A stretch of 64,000 nucleotides of DNA from Martelella radicis (GTDB lineage: Bacteria > Pseudomonadota > Alphaproteobacteria > Rhizobiales > Rhizobiaceae): NCBI RefSeq assembly GCF_014196625.1, contig NZ_JACIDZ010000015.1:1-64000 (forward strand). Reading direction: 5' to 3'. The notes under the pieces were generated by a model that had not been told where the DNA came from, did not search any database, and saw only the letters and a program-made list of their open reading frames with translations. Below, one piece after another: positions 27,591 through 37,176 of this stretch (position 1 is its first letter; every line of letters begins with the position of its first letter). Position numbers and translations under genes: made by a program.

Positions 27591-28457
27591 ATGCGGATCG
27601 AAAACCATAAAATTCCGGGCATCTGGTACGGGCAATCCTCCAATCTCGGCGCCAGGCGGCAGAAACCGCCCGTCGTCATCGTGCTGCACTACACCACCGG
27701 CTGGAACGGAAAGGCGAGCCGCGACTGGCTGATGGGGGCGGCGGCAGGTTCCTCCAATCGCGGCTCCAGCGCCCATGTGGTGATCGACCGTGACGGCACG
27801 GCCTGGCAGATCGCGCCCTTCGACCGCACCGCCTGGCATGCCGGGCCGTCGCGCTACGGCACGCTTGAAGGGCTGAACGCCCATTCCGTCGGCATCGAAT
27901 TCGTCAATCCCGGCTGGCTGAAGCCGAACGGGCTCGGCGAGTTCACCGATGCCTATGGCAAGCGCTTTTCCGAGCGGGCGCTGAAAAAGGCGGGCGGTTA
28001 TCAGATGGCGCCGCAGCCCCGAGTCGGGTCTGGCAGCTTCGCCTGGCCGCTTTTCCCGGAAGCGCAGATTGCGACCGGGATCGACCTTGTTCAGGCGCTT
28101 GTCGGCCATTATCCGATCCGGGCAATCGTCAGCCACGAGGAGATCGACACGCGCGGCTGGAAGACCGATCCCGGTCCGGCCTTTCCCTTCGAGCGGTTCC
28201 GCGCGCTCCTCGGCGAGGCGGAGGACCGCGAGCCCGCAGCCGTGGTGACGGCGGGCCGGCTCAACCTGCGCGGCGGGCCGGGCGCGACGTTCGAGAAGGT
28301 GGTGCCGCCCGGAACGCTTCTGAAGGGTACGCGGGTGAAGATCATGCAGCGGCAGGGAGACTGGGCCTTTGTCGCGCCGGAAAACCCTGATGGCCGGGAG
28401 GGCGTCGTCACAGGCTGGGTGCATGCGGCCTATATCGCGCCGGAGTTTGCCGCCTGA
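27591..28457 (+). CDS. N-acetylmuramoyl-L-alanine amidase with SH3-like C-terminus
   Basis: This 288-residue amidase_2/AmpD-type protein likely cleaves the MurNAc-L-alanine bond of peptidoglycan. Expected zinc ligands are H33 (VLHYTTG), H182 (SHEEID) and D193 (KTDPGPAF). A bacterial SH3-like domain (about residues 220-285; [20 protein letters not shown]) probably binds the wall. No signal peptide is seen, so it may be cytoplasmic recycling-type or exported by another route. It is a lone gene. A phage-endolysin origin is possible, but no phage genes surround it. Confidence 0.87.
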   Translation: MRIENHKIPGIWYGQSSNLGARRQKPPVVIVLHYTTGWNGKASRDWLMGAAAGSSNRGSSAHVVIDRDGTAWQIAPFDRTAWHAGPSRYGTLEGLNAHSVGIEFVNPGWLKPNGLGEFTDAYGKRFSERALKKAGGYQMAPQPRVGSGSFAWPLFPEAQIATGIDLVQALVGHYPIRAIVSHEEIDTRGWKTDPGPAFPFERFRALLGEAEDREPAAVVTAGRLNLRGGPGATFEKVVPPGTLLKGTRVKIMQRQGDWAFVAPENPDGREGVVTGWVHAAYIAPEFAA

Positions 28458-28552
28458 GCATCAAGGCTCGGCTTGCGTCCAGCCGGCAGGGCCTTTATAT
28501 CACCGCCAACATAAACGGTTTGACATCCAACCTTGAACTGGACTGGCGGATC

Positions 28553-29746
28553 ATGAATTCACTTGGTTTTGACAAGAAGCCGGAGGACACGCGCGTTGTC
28601 GTCGCCATGTCCGGCGGCGTCGACAGCTCGGTCGTTGCCGGGCTTTTGAAGCGTGAGGGCTATGACGTCCTCGGTATCACCCTTCAGCTCTACGATCACG
28701 GCGCGGCCGTGCACCGCGCGGGCTCCTGCTGCGCCGGACAGGATATCGATGATGCCCGACGCGTGTCCGAGCGGCTCGGCATTCCCCATTATGTGCTTGA
28801 TTATGAAGCGCGGTTTCGCGAGACGGTGATCAACCCGTTCGCCGAAAGCTATATCGCCGGCGAGACGCCGATCCCCTGCGTTGCCTGCAACCAGACGGTC
28901 AAGTTTGCCGATCTTCTGACGACGGCGAGGGAGCTTGGCGCCGATGCGCTGGCGACCGGCCACTACATCCGCTCCAAGGCGAACCCGACGCCGGATAATC
29001 CGATGCGACGCGCGCTTTACCGTCCGGTGGATGCCGAGCGCGACCAGAGCTATTTCCTGTTTGCCACCACGCAGGAGCAGATCGATTTCCTGCGCTTTCC
29101 GCTCGGCGGCCTGCCGAAGGCCGATACGCGGCGGCTGGCGGAAGAAATGGGCCTGATCGTTGCCGACAAGCCGGACAGCCAGGACATCTGTTTCGTGCCG
29201 CAGGGCAAGTATTCCGACGTGATCGCCAAGCTGAAGCCGAATGCCGAGCTTTCCGGCGAGATCGTGCATCTCGACGGCCGCGTGCTCGGCCGGCATGAGG
29301 GGATCGTTCGCTACACGATCGGCCAGCGCAAGGGGCTTGGCGTTGCCACCGGCGAGCCGCTCTACGTAGTCTATCTCGATGCCCGCTCGCGCCGCGTCAT
29401 CGTCGGCCCGCGCGAGGCGCTGGAGACGCGCCGCATCTATCTGCGCGATGTCAACTGGCTGGGCGACGGGCCGCTCGAAGAGGCGGCGGCGGACGGGTTT
29501 TCCTGTTTCGCCAAGGTCCGCTCCACGCGTCCGCCGCTGCCGGTGATGCTGCATGCGGACGACAACGGCGTCTATGTCGATCTTCTGGAAGGCGAGGCGG
29601 GGATCGCCAGCGGCCAGGCCTGCGTGCTTTATGACGCGCCTGGCAATGACGCCCGCGTCTTCGGCGGCGGTTTCATTGATCGTTCGGAACGCTCCGCCGA
29701 TGCCGAAGCGGCGCTGAAGAGCCTGCTGACGGGGCTCGCGGCCTGA
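28553..29746 (+). CDS. mnmA: tRNA-specific 2-thiouridylase MnmA
   Basis: MnmA installs sulfur at U34 of Lys, Glu and Gln tRNAs. From the ATG at 28553 it has 397 residues; the longer frame would need a TTG at 28520 and is not family-like. The PP-loop [16 protein letters not shown] is at about residues 17-32. The two catalytic cysteines are in [12 protein letters not shown] and [11 protein letters not shown]. The protein ends with the usual beta-barrel domain. It stands alone, with a repeat downstream. Confidence 0.96.
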   Translation: MNSLGFDKKPEDTRVVVAMSGGVDSSVVAGLLKREGYDVLGITLQLYDHGAAVHRAGSCCAGQDIDDARRVSERLGIPHYVLDYEARFRETVINPFAESYIAGETPIPCVACNQTVKFADLLTTARELGADALATGHYIRSKANPTPDNPMRRALYRPVDAERDQSYFLFATTQEQIDFLRFPLGGLPKADTRRLAEEMGLIVADKPDSQDICFVPQGKYSDVIAKLKPNAELSGEIVHLDGRVLGRHEGIVRYTIGQRKGLGVATGEPLYVVYLDARSRRVIVGPREALETRRIYLRDVNWLGDGPLEEAAADGFSCFAKVRSTRPPLPVMLHADDNGVYVDLLEGEAGIASGQACVLYDAPGNDARVFGGGFIDRSERSADAEAALKSLLTGLAA

Positions 29747-29830
29747 ACGTCATCGCGTCTCGGCGGCGGCAGGCCGGCGGGTCATATCGCGAGCGGCTCG
29801 GTTCGTTCACAAGCCTAACCATTTTACGGA

Positions 29831-29983
29831 CGTCATCCTCGGCCTTGTGCCGAGGATCTGACCACTGTTCCGCACGGGCGGCGTTGGCCTTTTGGAAGAG
29901 GTTGATGTAAAAAGATTTTTTCGCCCGAGACGCCTGTCACGTTGAAACGTGCTTAGATGCTCGGGACAAGCCCGAGCATGACG
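29831..29983 (+). repeat. 153-bp dispersed mosaic repeat, copy A
   Basis: It begins CGTCATCCTCGG and ends CCCGAGCATGACG. Hairpins sit at both ends (CCTCGG/CCGAGG and GCTCGGG/CCCGAGC), with conserved inner blocks GTTCCGCACG and CGAGACGC. The reverse complement of 46627-46779 aligns over the whole 153 bp, with close identity in the flanks and a divergent AT-rich centre. Confidence 0.85.
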
Positions 29984-30022
29984 GCGGAGAGTGGGGCAGG
30001 CTTCGTCCACAAACCGCTCCGC

Positions 30023-30370
30023 TCAGGTGGCGATCGGCGCTTCTGCGGACATGAACAGCTTCAGCGATTCCTGGTAGCCGAGCCGGAGAAGCTGTTCGAT
30101 ATAGGCGATCAGCTGGTCGGCCCAGCCGAAGCCGAGATAGGCCGCGAGCCAGACGATGAGGCCGGCGATGATCAGGGCATAGATGAAGTTCCGGAGGATC
30201 ATCAGCAGCATGGCGAGCAGCACGAAGGCGACCAGCCCGTAAAACAGCGACGGCGTCAGCGCCACGCCGTCGGAATGGGCGAGATAGCCCATATAGATGC
30301 CGAAAATGATGCAGATGGCCGCGCTCAGCCGGTCGCGGATCATTCTGTGGGTGTAGCTCGAGCTTGCCAT
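30023..30370 (-). CDS. Uncharacterised small membrane protein
   Basis: This 115-residue protein has about three hydrophobic helices (near residues 15-30, 40-60 and 63-85). It follows hemW in the same direction by about 104 bp, so it may share its transcript. The start at 30370 has no strong ribosome-binding site, and an ATG at 30343 (MIRDRLSAAICIIFG) is an alternative. I do not recognise the family. Confidence 0.6.
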   Translation of the reverse strand: MASSSYTHRMIRDRLSAAICIIFGIYMGYLAHSDGVALTPSLFYGLVAFVLLAMLLMILRNFIYALIIAGLIVWLAAYLGFGWADQLIAYIEQLLRLGYQESLKLFMSAEAPIAT

Positions 30371-30474
30371 CTGACGGTCTTTCTTCGCTTACGTATTTTT
30401 CCGGTGTTTGATCATGAACGCGCTGCCCTCAAGGCGGGTTCCGCGTGTGCTTATAGCAGCTTGCAACCCGCTCG

Positions 30475-31662
30475 TCAGGAAAGTTCCGCGACGATCCTGT
30501 TCAAAAGCAGCATGCCTTCGGGCGTGGCGCGCAGGCGGGCATTGCCGATGCGCTCGATCAGGCCGAGTTTCAAAAGGAAATCCTCGCGCTCGGCATCCAT
30601 CGGCTTGCCCGAGAGCGAGGACCAGCGGGCGAGATCGACGCCTTCCTTCACCCGAAGCCCCATCAGGAGAAGCTCGTCGGCCTGCTCTTCCCGAGAGAGC
30701 ACTGTCTGCTCGATCATGCCATGGCCATTGGTCTCGGCCGCCTGAAGCCAGGTTTCGGGGTGCTTTTCCGTTGCCGTCGCGATCTTGCCCGAAGCGGTCC
30801 CTAAGCGCCCATGGGCGCCCGGGCCGATGCCGGCATAATCGCCATAGCGCCAATAGGTGAGGTTGTGCCGGCTTTCCGCGCCGGGGCGGGCATGGTTGGA
30901 AACCTCGTAGGCCGGAAGGCCGCGCGCCGCGGTCACGGCCTGCGTCACCTCGTAGAGATGCGCCGCCTGATCCTCGTCCGGCACGACGATCTTGCCCCGG
31001 TTATAGAGGTCGAAGAAGCGGGTGCCTTCCTCGATGGTCAACTGGTAGAGCGACAGGTGGTCGGCGGCAAGGTCGATCGCCTGGTTCAGTTCACGCTCCC
31101 AGTCTTCCGCCGTTTGCCCCGGACGTGCATAGATCAGGTCGAAGGACATGCGCGGAAAGATTTCGCGCGCCAGCCGGATCGCCCCAAGCGCCTGCTCGAC
31201 ATTGTGAAGGCGTCCGAGAAAGCGCAGTTCGCGGTCGTTCAATGCCTGCACGCCCATGGAGACGCGGTTGACGCCGACAGCGCGGTATCCGCGGAACCGT
31301 TCGGCCTCGACGCTCGAGGGGTTGGCCTCCAGCGTCACCTCGATCCCGTCCGGCACATGCCAGGCCGCAGCGACGCCCTCAAGGATTGCGCCCAGCGTTT
31401 GTGGTTCCATCAGCGACGGCGTGCCGCCACCGATGAAGATGCTGGTGACGGCGCGCGGGCCCGAGAGCGCCCGCATATGGGAGATTTCTCTCAGGAAGCC
31501 GGCGACAAAGCGCTTCTGGTCGACCGGCTGATGGCGGACATGGCTGTTGAAGTCGCAATAGGGGCATTTGGCCGCGCAGAACGGCCAGTGCAGATAAACG
31601 CCGAAACCCGGTTCGCCGTCACCGCCATTGATGCCTGCTGTCGTCGCCGGGTCGTTTGTCAG
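30475..31662 (-). CDS. hemW: HemW-like radical SAM heme chaperone (non-standard start)
   Basis: The frame encodes [17 protein letters not shown], the CxxxCxxC iron-sulfur motif of HemN/HemW, followed by [12 protein letters not shown]. HemW binds heme and is thought to hand it to respiratory enzymes. The only ATG in the normal range (31476) would delete the cluster motif. Between the upstream stop and that motif I find no ATG, GTG or TTG in frame. The best candidate is a CTG at 31662 overlapping the rdgB stop as CTGA, giving 395 residues. Identity is confident; the start is inferred. Confidence 0.88.
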   Translation of the reverse strand: MTNDPATTAGINGGDGEPGFGVYLHWPFCAAKCPYCDFNSHVRHQPVDQKRFVAGFLREISHMRALSGPRAVTSIFIGGGTPSLMEPQTLGAILEGVAAAWHVPDGIEVTLEANPSSVEAERFRGYRAVGVNRVSMGVQALNDRELRFLGRLHNVEQALGAIRLAREIFPRMSFDLIYARPGQTAEDWERELNQAIDLAADHLSLYQLTIEEGTRFFDLYNRGKIVVPDEDQAAHLYEVTQAVTAARGLPAYEVSNHARPGAESRHNLTYWRYGDYAGIGPGAHGRLGTASGKIATATEKHPETWLQAAETNGHGMIEQTVLSREEQADELLLMGLRVKEGVDLARWSSLSGKPMDAEREDFLLKLGLIERIGNARLRATPEGMLLLNRIVAELS

Positions 31663-32303
31663 AGCGAGAGCCCCGTTTCGGTGAACAGCTTGAAGGCGCG
31701 GGCGCGGTGGGAGAGCGCGCCGCCATCGGCCGGGCCGCCCTCGGCCTTTTCCGAAGGCTCCATCTGGCCGAAGGTTCTGTCATGACCCTTCGGCTGGAAC
31801 ACCGGATCATAGCCATGGCCCTTTTCGCCGCGCGGCGGCCAGACGAGATTGCCTTCCACTTCGCCGCGGAAGGTTTCTGTGTGGCCGTCGGGCCAGGCCA
31901 GGCAGAGCACGCAGACGAAGCGGGCGGTGCGAGCCTCGGGCGCTGTCGCGCCTTTTTCGGCAAGCGCCTTTTCCACCTTTTCCATCGCCATCATGAAATC
32001 GCGGCTGCCGTCTTCCTTCTCGGCCCAGTCGGCGGTGTAGACGCCGGGCGCGCCGTCAAGCGCGTCGACGACGATGCCAGAGTCATCGGCAAGGGCCGGC
32101 AGGCCAGATTTTTCCGCCGATGCCCGCGCCTTGATCGCGGCGTTTTCCTCGAAGGTCGTCCCGGTCTCTTCAGGCACGTCGAAGGAGAGTTCTGCCGCTG
32201 ATTTGGCCGAGAAGCCGAGCGGGCCGATCAGCTCGGCGATCTCGGCGATCTTGCCGGCATTGTGGCTGGCAACGACGATGGTCTTGGTTTCGAGTTTGCG
32301 CAT
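31659..32303 (-). CDS. rdgB: dITP/XTP pyrophosphatase
   Basis: RdgB removes non-canonical purine nucleotides such as dITP from the pool. From the ATG at 32303 ([20 protein letters not shown]) it has 214 residues with the SHNxxK substrate motif at the start. [18 protein letters not shown] and the C-terminal [10 protein letters not shown] and [12 protein letters not shown] match the Ham1 family. AGGAA lies about seven bases upstream. The longer frame to 32414 runs into a repeat and is rejected. It is coupled to hemW. Confidence 0.95.
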   Translation of the reverse strand: MRKLETKTIVVASHNAGKIAEIAELIGPLGFSAKSAAELSFDVPEETGTTFEENAAIKARASAEKSGLPALADDSGIVVDALDGAPGVYTADWAEKEDGSRDFMMAMEKVEKALAEKGATAPEARTARFVCVLCLAWPDGHTETFRGEVEGNLVWPPRGEKGHGYDPVFQPKGHDRTFGQMEPSEKAEGGPADGGALSHRARAFKLFTETGLSL

Positions 32304-32356
32304 GTCAGTTCCTGATGAACGAAGTGATGTTCGGTTGCGTCGTGTTGCCGCCAAAT

Positions 32357-32496
32357 CAATCTCCCCCCTTGAGGGGGAGATGTCGCGAACGCGACAGAGA
32401 GGGGTATCGGGCATAAGCCGCAGGCTCCGCGCTCTCGGAGAGGGTTCACCCCTCTCTGCCCCTGTCGGGGCATCTCTCCCTCAAGGGGAGAGATTG
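32357..32496. repeat. 140-bp palindromic repeat (CAATCTC...GAGATTG)
   Basis: The inverted ends are CAATCTC and GAGATTG. CAGAGAGGGGT (32395-32405) is matched by ACCCCTCTCTG (32448-32458), and each end also has its own CCCTTGAGGG or CCCTCAAGGGG hairpin. The whole element can fold into one long cruciform. It lies between the VOC-protein gene and rdgB, genes that otherwise look like one operon. Confidence 0.8.
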
Positions 32497-32520
32497 ATTG
32501 GAGCGAACCGGCAATTGCCA

Positions 32521-32928
32521 TCAAAGCCCCCAGAGTTTCGCCTCCGCGCATTCCAGGCTGTTGCCGGCGGGGTCGCGGAAATAGATCGAGCGGGCGCCGT
32601 TGGGCCAGCGGAAATCGGTTTCGATCGCGATGCCAGCAGCGGCAAGCCGGTCGATCATCGCGTCGAAATCGTCGCCTTCAAGCCGGAAGCAGGCATGGCC
32701 GGGACCGCGCGCGCCGTGGGTCGGCACGGGCAGCGAACCGGGGCTTGCCGGTTTTTTCGTCTCCTCCGGATTGAAGACCAGCAGCACGCCGGGGCCGCAG
32801 CGGAAGAACACATGCCGGTTTTCAACGCGCGCGATCTTCTCAAGCCCCAGAACGCCGCCGTAAAAGCCTTCGGCGGCATCGAGGTCTGCGGCATAGAGCG
32901 CGGTTTCCAGAACGGCTGCGATCGGCAT
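32521..32928 (-). CDS. VOC/glyoxalase-superfamily protein
   Basis: This 135-residue protein starts MPIAAVLETALYAADLDAAE and has the two-repeat betaalphabetabetabeta pattern of the vicinal oxygen chelate fold. HACFRLEGDDFDAMIDRLAA and YFRDPAGNSLECAEAKLW lie in the second half. Metal ligands could be the histidine of GPGHACF and a C-terminal glutamate. AAGGAG stands six bases upstream and overlaps the rph stop region. The substrate is unknown. Confidence 0.85.
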   Translation of the reverse strand: MPIAAVLETALYAADLDAAEGFYGGVLGLEKIARVENRHVFFRCGPGVLLVFNPEETKKPASPGSLPVPTHGARGPGHACFRLEGDDFDAMIDRLAAAGIAIETDFRWPNGARSIYFRDPAGNSLECAEAKLWGL

Positions 32929-32939
32929 GGCGGGCTCCT

Positions 32940-33662
32940 TCAGGCGCCGGCGATGGTCTTCTTCTGCAGGTCCACCAGATCGGAAATGCCGTTGCGGGCC
33001 AGGTCCAGGAGCGTCAGGAATTCGTCCTGCGAGAAGGGCTTGCCCTCGGCGGTGCCCTGGATCTCGACGATGCCGCCGGTACCGGTCATGACGAAATTGG
33101 CGTCGGTCTCTGCGGACGAATCCTCCAGATAGTCGAGGTCGATGACCGGCTGATCGGCGAAGATGCCGCAGGAGATCGCCGCCACATGGTCCTTCAGCAC
33201 CTTGTCGGTCTTGACCATGCTGCGGGCTTCCATCCATTTCAGGCAATCATGCAGCGCGATCCAGGCGCCGGTGATCGAGGCGGTGCGTGTGCCGCCGTCT
33301 GCCTGGATGACGTCGCAGTCGACGCTGATCTGGCGTTCGCCAAGGGCTTCGAGATCGACGACGGCGCGCAGCGAGCGGCCGATCAGGCGCTGGATCTCCA
33401 GCGTGCGGCCGCCCTGCTTGCCGGCGGAGGCCTCGCGGCGCATGCGATCGCCGGTCGCGCGCGGCAGCATGCCGTATTCGGCCGTCACCCAGCCCTTGCC
33501 GCCATTGCGCAGCCACGGCGGAACGCGCTCTTCGAGGGAGGCCGTGCACAGCACATGCGTATCCCCGAATTTGACGAAGCAGGAGCCTTCCGCGTGCTTG
33601 GAAAAGCCACGCTCGAAGGAAACATTGCGCATCTGGTTGAGTTGTCTGCCTGATGGCCGCAT
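32940..33662 (-). CDS. rph: Ribonuclease PH
   Basis: RNase PH trims tRNA 3' ends phosphorolytically. This 240-residue protein is full length: [20 protein letters not shown] at the start, and conserved [40 protein letters not shown] and [25 protein letters not shown] lies upstream. It leads the leftward unit with the VOC protein, rdgB and hemW, divergent from hrcA. Confidence 0.97.
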   Translation of the reverse strand: MRPSGRQLNQMRNVSFERGFSKHAEGSCFVKFGDTHVLCTASLEERVPPWLRNGGKGWVTAEYGMLPRATGDRMRREASAGKQGGRTLEIQRLIGRSLRAVVDLEALGERQISVDCDVIQADGGTRTASITGAWIALHDCLKWMEARSMVKTDKVLKDHVAAISCGIFADQPVIDLDYLEDSSAETDANFVMTGTGGIVEIQGTAEGKPFSQDEFLTLLDLARNGISDLVDLQKKTIAGA

Positions 33663-33756
33663 GGTGTGGTCCTTCCGGTTTTCGTTGCGGCGGTTCTAGA
33701 AGGAAGAGGCGGCTTTTGCAAAGAAAAACGGCAGGCCCGTCATCTGCAAAGACGAA

Positions 33757-33784
33757 TTGCGAAGCGGCGCGCCGGCACTATATT
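33757..33784 (+). promoter_or_regulatory. Sigma70-type promoter candidate for hrcA
   Basis: TTGCGA (33757-33762) and TATATT (33779-33784) are separated by 16 bp, 39 bp before the hrcA ATG. The -10 hexamer matches five of six consensus bases and the -35 four of six. No CIRCE inverted repeat was seen here. Confidence 0.45.
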
Positions 33785-33822
33785 AAAGGGCGAAGCAGAC
33801 GAACCATCCGGCCATTTGAAGC

Positions 33823-34905
33823 ATGACAGCAGATCGAAGAGCAGACAATTCGGCAATGACACTGGACGACCGCTCGCGCGAGGTGTTCCGCGCGATTGTC
33901 GAGAGCTACCTGGAAAGCGGGGAGCCGCTCGGCTCGCGCAACCTGTCGCGGCTCCTGCCGATGTCGCTGTCGCCGGCCTCGGTGCGCAATGTGATGAGCG
34001 ACCTCGAGGAACTCGGCCTGATCTATGCACCGCATGTTTCCGCCGGTCGCCTGCCGACGGAAAGCGGCCTGCGCTTCTTTGTCGATGCCTATATGCAGGT
34101 CGGCGATCTTGCCGAAAGCGAACGGTCCGAGATCGAGCGCCACATGAAGAGCGTCGATCGCGGCCAGCCCGTCGACGGGCTGTTGAACGAGGCGAGCCAG
34201 ATGCTCTCCGGCATGTCTCGGGGGGCGGGGCTGGTGATGACGTCGAAGAGCAATACCGTGCTCAAGCATGTCGAATTCATCCGCCTGGAGCCGACCAAGG
34301 CGCTGGCCGTGCTTGTCGGCGAGCACAACGAGGTGGAAAACCGGATTATCGACCTGCCCGCCGGCACGACCTCCTCGCAGCTGACGGCGGCGGCGAATTT
34401 CCTCAACGCGCATCTGAACGGCCAGACCCTGCCGGAACTGAGATCGGTTCTGGGACGGCTGAAGGACGAGGTGCGCCACGAACTCGACCAGCTTTCGCAG
34501 GATCTCGTCGGACGCGGCCTTGCCGTCTGGTCGGGCAGTTCGGAGGAGGGCAAGCCCGGACGGCTGATCGTGCGCGGGCGCGCCAATCTTCTCGAAGGCG
34601 TTGCCGATGCATCCGATATCGACCGGCTCAGAATGCTGTTCGACGACCTTGAGAAAAAGGAAAGCCTGATCGAACTGATCAGCCTGGCCGAAAGCGGTTC
34701 GGGCGTGCGCATCTTCATCGGCTCGGAGAACAAGCTGTTCTCGCTGTCGGGCTCCTCGCTCGTGGTCGCGCCCTATCGCGACAGCGACAATCAGGTCGTC
34801 GGCGCGGTCGGCGTGATCGGACCGACCCGGCTCAACTATGCCCGGGTGGTGCCGATGGTCGACTACACGGCCCATCTTCTGTCACGAATGTCGCGTTCTC
34901 GCTGA
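33823..34905 (+). CDS. hrcA: Heat-inducible transcription repressor HrcA
   Basis: HrcA represses class I heat-shock genes by binding CIRCE elements, helped by GroESL. The protein has 360 residues, with a winged-helix N-terminus ([60 protein letters not shown]) and a GAF-like domain after it. An ATG at 33856 is an alternative start, but 33823 agrees better with family length. hrcA followed by grpE is usual in rhizobia, with dnaKJ elsewhere. Confidence 0.95.
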   Translation: MTADRRADNSAMTLDDRSREVFRAIVESYLESGEPLGSRNLSRLLPMSLSPASVRNVMSDLEELGLIYAPHVSAGRLPTESGLRFFVDAYMQVGDLAESERSEIERHMKSVDRGQPVDGLLNEASQMLSGMSRGAGLVMTSKSNTVLKHVEFIRLEPTKALAVLVGEHNEVENRIIDLPAGTTSSQLTAAANFLNAHLNGQTLPELRSVLGRLKDEVRHELDQLSQDLVGRGLAVWSGSSEEGKPGRLIVRGRANLLEGVADASDIDRLRMLFDDLEKKESLIELISLAESGSGVRIFIGSENKLFSLSGSSLVVAPYRDSDNQVVGAVGVIGPTRLNYARVVPMVDYTAHLLSRMSRSR

Positions 34906-34933
34906 GCGAGCCCTGTGAATACCGGGGGAGGGC

Positions 34934-34962
34934 CTTGATTTTTCGGGAGTGAACCTCGATAT
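34934..34962 (+). promoter_or_regulatory. Sigma32 (RpoH)-like promoter candidate before grpE
   Basis: CTTGATT (34934-34940) and CTCGATAT (34955-34962) are 14 bp apart, 46 bp before the grpE ATG. This resembles the heat-shock sigma consensus (CTTGAAA, then a C-rich -10 ending in AT). The match is partial, so this is a candidate only. Confidence 0.4.
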
Positions 34963-35008
34963 CGTGGCCCGAGAGATTCAAGAACAAACTGCAACCTGCG
35001 GAGACGTC

Positions 35009-35632
35009 ATGACCGACGAGACCAAGAAAAACGGCACTGACGAGGAAATCAACGAGACGGTGGTTGACCTTGAGGCGGATGCGCCTGTCGAGGAGGCTGC
35101 GGATGCCGAGATCGCTGAACCCGATCCGATCGATCTTCTGCGTGAGGAAAACGAAAAGCAGCGCGACCAGTTGCTCAGGCTCGCCGCCGAGATGGAGAAC
35201 CTGCGCCGGCGCACCGCCCGCGACGTGAAGGACGCCAAGGCCTATTCGGTCACGGCGTTTGCGCGCGACATGCTCGGCGTGTCCGACAATCTGCGCCGCG
35301 CGCTCGACAGCCTGCCCGAAGACAAGCGCTCTGACGAGATCAAGGGCTTTGTCGAAGGCGTGGAGATGACCGAACGCTCCATGCTTTCGGCGCTGGAACG
35401 CCATGGCGTGAAGACGATCGAGGCGGAAGGGCAGAAATTCGACCCGCATTTCCATCAGGCGATGTTCGAGGTGCCGAACCCGGAGATCCCCTCCAACACG
35501 GTGGTTCAGGTCGTCCAGACCGGCTACATGATCGGCGATCGCGTCCTGCGCCCGGCCATGGTCGGCGTCTCGAAGGGCGGGCCGAAGGCGGAAGCCGCGC
35601 AGCAACAGCCTGCAGAGGACAAGCCGGAATAA
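35009..35632 (+). CDS. grpE: Nucleotide exchange factor GrpE
   Basis: GrpE releases ADP from DnaK. The protein has 207 residues from the ATG at 35009 ([14 protein letters not shown]). It has an acidic N-terminus, a long coiled coil ([20 protein letters not shown] and onwards) and the C-terminal beta domain with [20 protein letters not shown]-like sequence and [19 protein letters not shown]. An in-frame GTG at 34949 lies within the promoter candidate and is rejected. GGAG precedes the ATG. Confidence 0.96.
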   Translation: MTDETKKNGTDEEINETVVDLEADAPVEEAADAEIAEPDPIDLLREENEKQRDQLLRLAAEMENLRRRTARDVKDAKAYSVTAFARDMLGVSDNLRRALDSLPEDKRSDEIKGFVEGVEMTERSMLSALERHGVKTIEAEGQKFDPHFHQAMFEVPNPEIPSNTVVQVVQTGYMIGDRVLRPAMVGVSKGGPKAEAAQQQPAEDKPE

Positions 35633-35660
35633 GTGCGGCTTCGCGGATAAACGCAAAGAG

Positions 35661-35691
35661 AGGCGTTTCGCTTGAGCGGGACGCCTTTTTT
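35661..35691 (+). terminator. Terminator after grpE
   Basis: AGGCGT (35661-35666) pairs with ACGCCT (35681-35686), with an inner CGCT/AGCG stem, and ends in six T residues. Confidence 0.82.
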
Positions 35692-35724
35692 GATGGAAAA
35701 ATCCGCAGTATCAGGCGCCCAGGG

Positions 35725-36189
35725 TCAGGCCGCGGAAGAATCCGGATCGGAATTCAAAAAGGCGAAGATCGCGCTTTCCGAATTGGAGGCCCTCAGCTTC
35801 TTGACCAGCTCCTGGTCACGCAGGAGCCGCGCGACGCGCGACAGCGCTTTCAGGTGATCCGCGCCGGCGCCCTCGGGGGCGAGCAGAAGAAAAGCGAGGT
35901 CGACCGGCTGGTCGTCCAGCGCCTCGAAATTGACAGGATGCTGAAGGCGGGCGAAGACGCCGCATATGTGATCGAGTTTCGGCAGTTTTCCGTGCGGAAT
36001 GGCGATGCCGTTGCCGACACCGGTTGAGCCGAGGCGCTCACGCTGGAGCACCACTTCGAAGATCTCGCGCTCGGGAATTCCCGTCACGGCCTCCGCTCTG
36101 GCAGCCAACTCCTGCAACAATTGCTTCTTGGAGTTTGCCTTGAGGGCGGGGATGATCGCCTCCTGTTTCAGCAGGTCGTCAAGGGCCAT
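35725..36189 (-). CDS. ptsN: Nitrogen-PTS EIIA protein PtsN
   Basis: PtsN (EIIA-Ntr) is the phospho-acceptor at the end of the nitrogen-related phosphotransferase chain and regulates K+ transport and metabolism. From the ATG at 36189 (MALDDLLKQEAIIPAL) it has 154 residues. GVGNGIAIPHGKLP carries the phosphorylated histidine. It lies 62 bp downstream of hpf in the conserved rpoN-hpf-ptsN order. Confidence 0.95.
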   Translation of the reverse strand: MALDDLLKQEAIIPALKANSKKQLLQELAARAEAVTGIPEREIFEVVLQRERLGSTGVGNGIAIPHGKLPKLDHICGVFARLQHPVNFEALDDQPVDLAFLLLAPEGAGADHLKALSRVARLLRDQELVKKLRASNSESAIFAFLNSDPDSSAA

Positions 36190-36251
36190 ATCCTGGTATC
36201 CTGGGTTGCGGCTTGAAGGCGGGCGCCTGAACGGCACCCGCCGAAGTGGGT

Positions 36252-36827
36252 TCAGCCCTTGATGCCGGCTGTGTCGATCCAGCCGATATTACCATCGGGG
36301 CGGCGATAGACGATGTTGAGCGTCTTGTTGTCCGGGTTGCGGAACAGCATCAGTGGCTTGTCGGTCATATCGAGTGCCATGACGGCCGTTGCCACTGCCA
36401 TCGTGCGGACTTCGGTTTTTGCTTCGGCAATGATGGCCGGCGCGTAGTCTTCCGGTATCTCGCCCTCATCTTCCTGCGGCAGGTCCATGACCGAATAGGC
36501 GACTTCGGCGAAATCGGCATGTCCGTTGGCGTTATGATGATCCTTCAGCTTGCGCTTGTAGCGGCGCAGGCGCTTGGCAATGCGTTCGAACGCAGCTTCG
36601 AAGGCGGCCTGGGGGTCATGGGCCTTGCCGGCTGCGTGCAGCACGGCGCCACTGTCGAGATGGACCTTGCAGTCGGCCTCGAAACCGCCTGCGGATTTCT
36701 CGACCGTGACCTGGCCGGAATAGCCGCCGTCAAAATATTTGGTGACCGCTTCCTCGATCTGGTCTTCGATTTTTTCACGGAAAGCCTCTCCGACTTCCAT
36801 TTGTTTTCCCGAGACGCGAACACTCAT
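36252..36827 (-). CDS. hpf: Ribosome hibernation promoting factor, long form
   Basis: This 191-residue HPF/RaiA-type protein drives ribosome dimerisation in stationary phase. The N-terminal S30AE domain starts MSVRVSGKQMEVGEAFREKI, and the C-terminal dimerisation domain has KPLMLFRNPDNKTLNIVYRR and DGNIGWID. A GAAGGGAAG ribosome-binding site lies upstream. It is the gene once called orf1 downstream of rpoN. Confidence 0.94.
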   Translation of the reverse strand: MSVRVSGKQMEVGEAFREKIEDQIEEAVTKYFDGGYSGQVTVEKSAGGFEADCKVHLDSGAVLHAAGKAHDPQAAFEAAFERIAKRLRRYKRKLKDHHNANGHADFAEVAYSVMDLPQEDEGEIPEDYAPAIIAEAKTEVRTMAVATAVMALDMTDKPLMLFRNPDNKTLNIVYRRPDGNIGWIDTAGIKG

Positions 36828-37176
36828 GGATCTTCCCTTCTTCTATCGTTGGCGGACACCAGTTTAAGCCAAGCCTTGTTCTCCTCCAAGAACTTCCACG
36901 CCTGGCCGCCGGTATCCCGTACGGCACTGAGATGACACATAGTCATCATAACTCATTTGGGCATTTTTCAGCCGTTTGCCAGCGGGATATCCGCAATATT
37001 CTTCTGCGTGTTTTTGCCGCCGGGTGCGGTCGGTTTGCCGCTTTCCCGGTCCTGGAGGCATCTGCGTCCCGTCTCGTTAGCTGAGGCGGCGCCCCTCTTG
37101 CGGCGGATGCTCTACAGTTCATGTTCCCGGAAGTCAATCACGCCTGCGCTTTTGCCGCAGGTCCAAAAGGAGGGGC
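36828..37176. other. Spacer between rpoN and hpf
   Basis: This 349-bp gene-free stretch probably holds an hpf promoter. The only clear structure is the dyad GATGAC-ACATA-GTCATC (36931-36947), about 105 bp upstream of hpf, which could be an operator. Short frames on both strands lack ribosome-binding sites and family resemblance. Confidence 0.4.
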
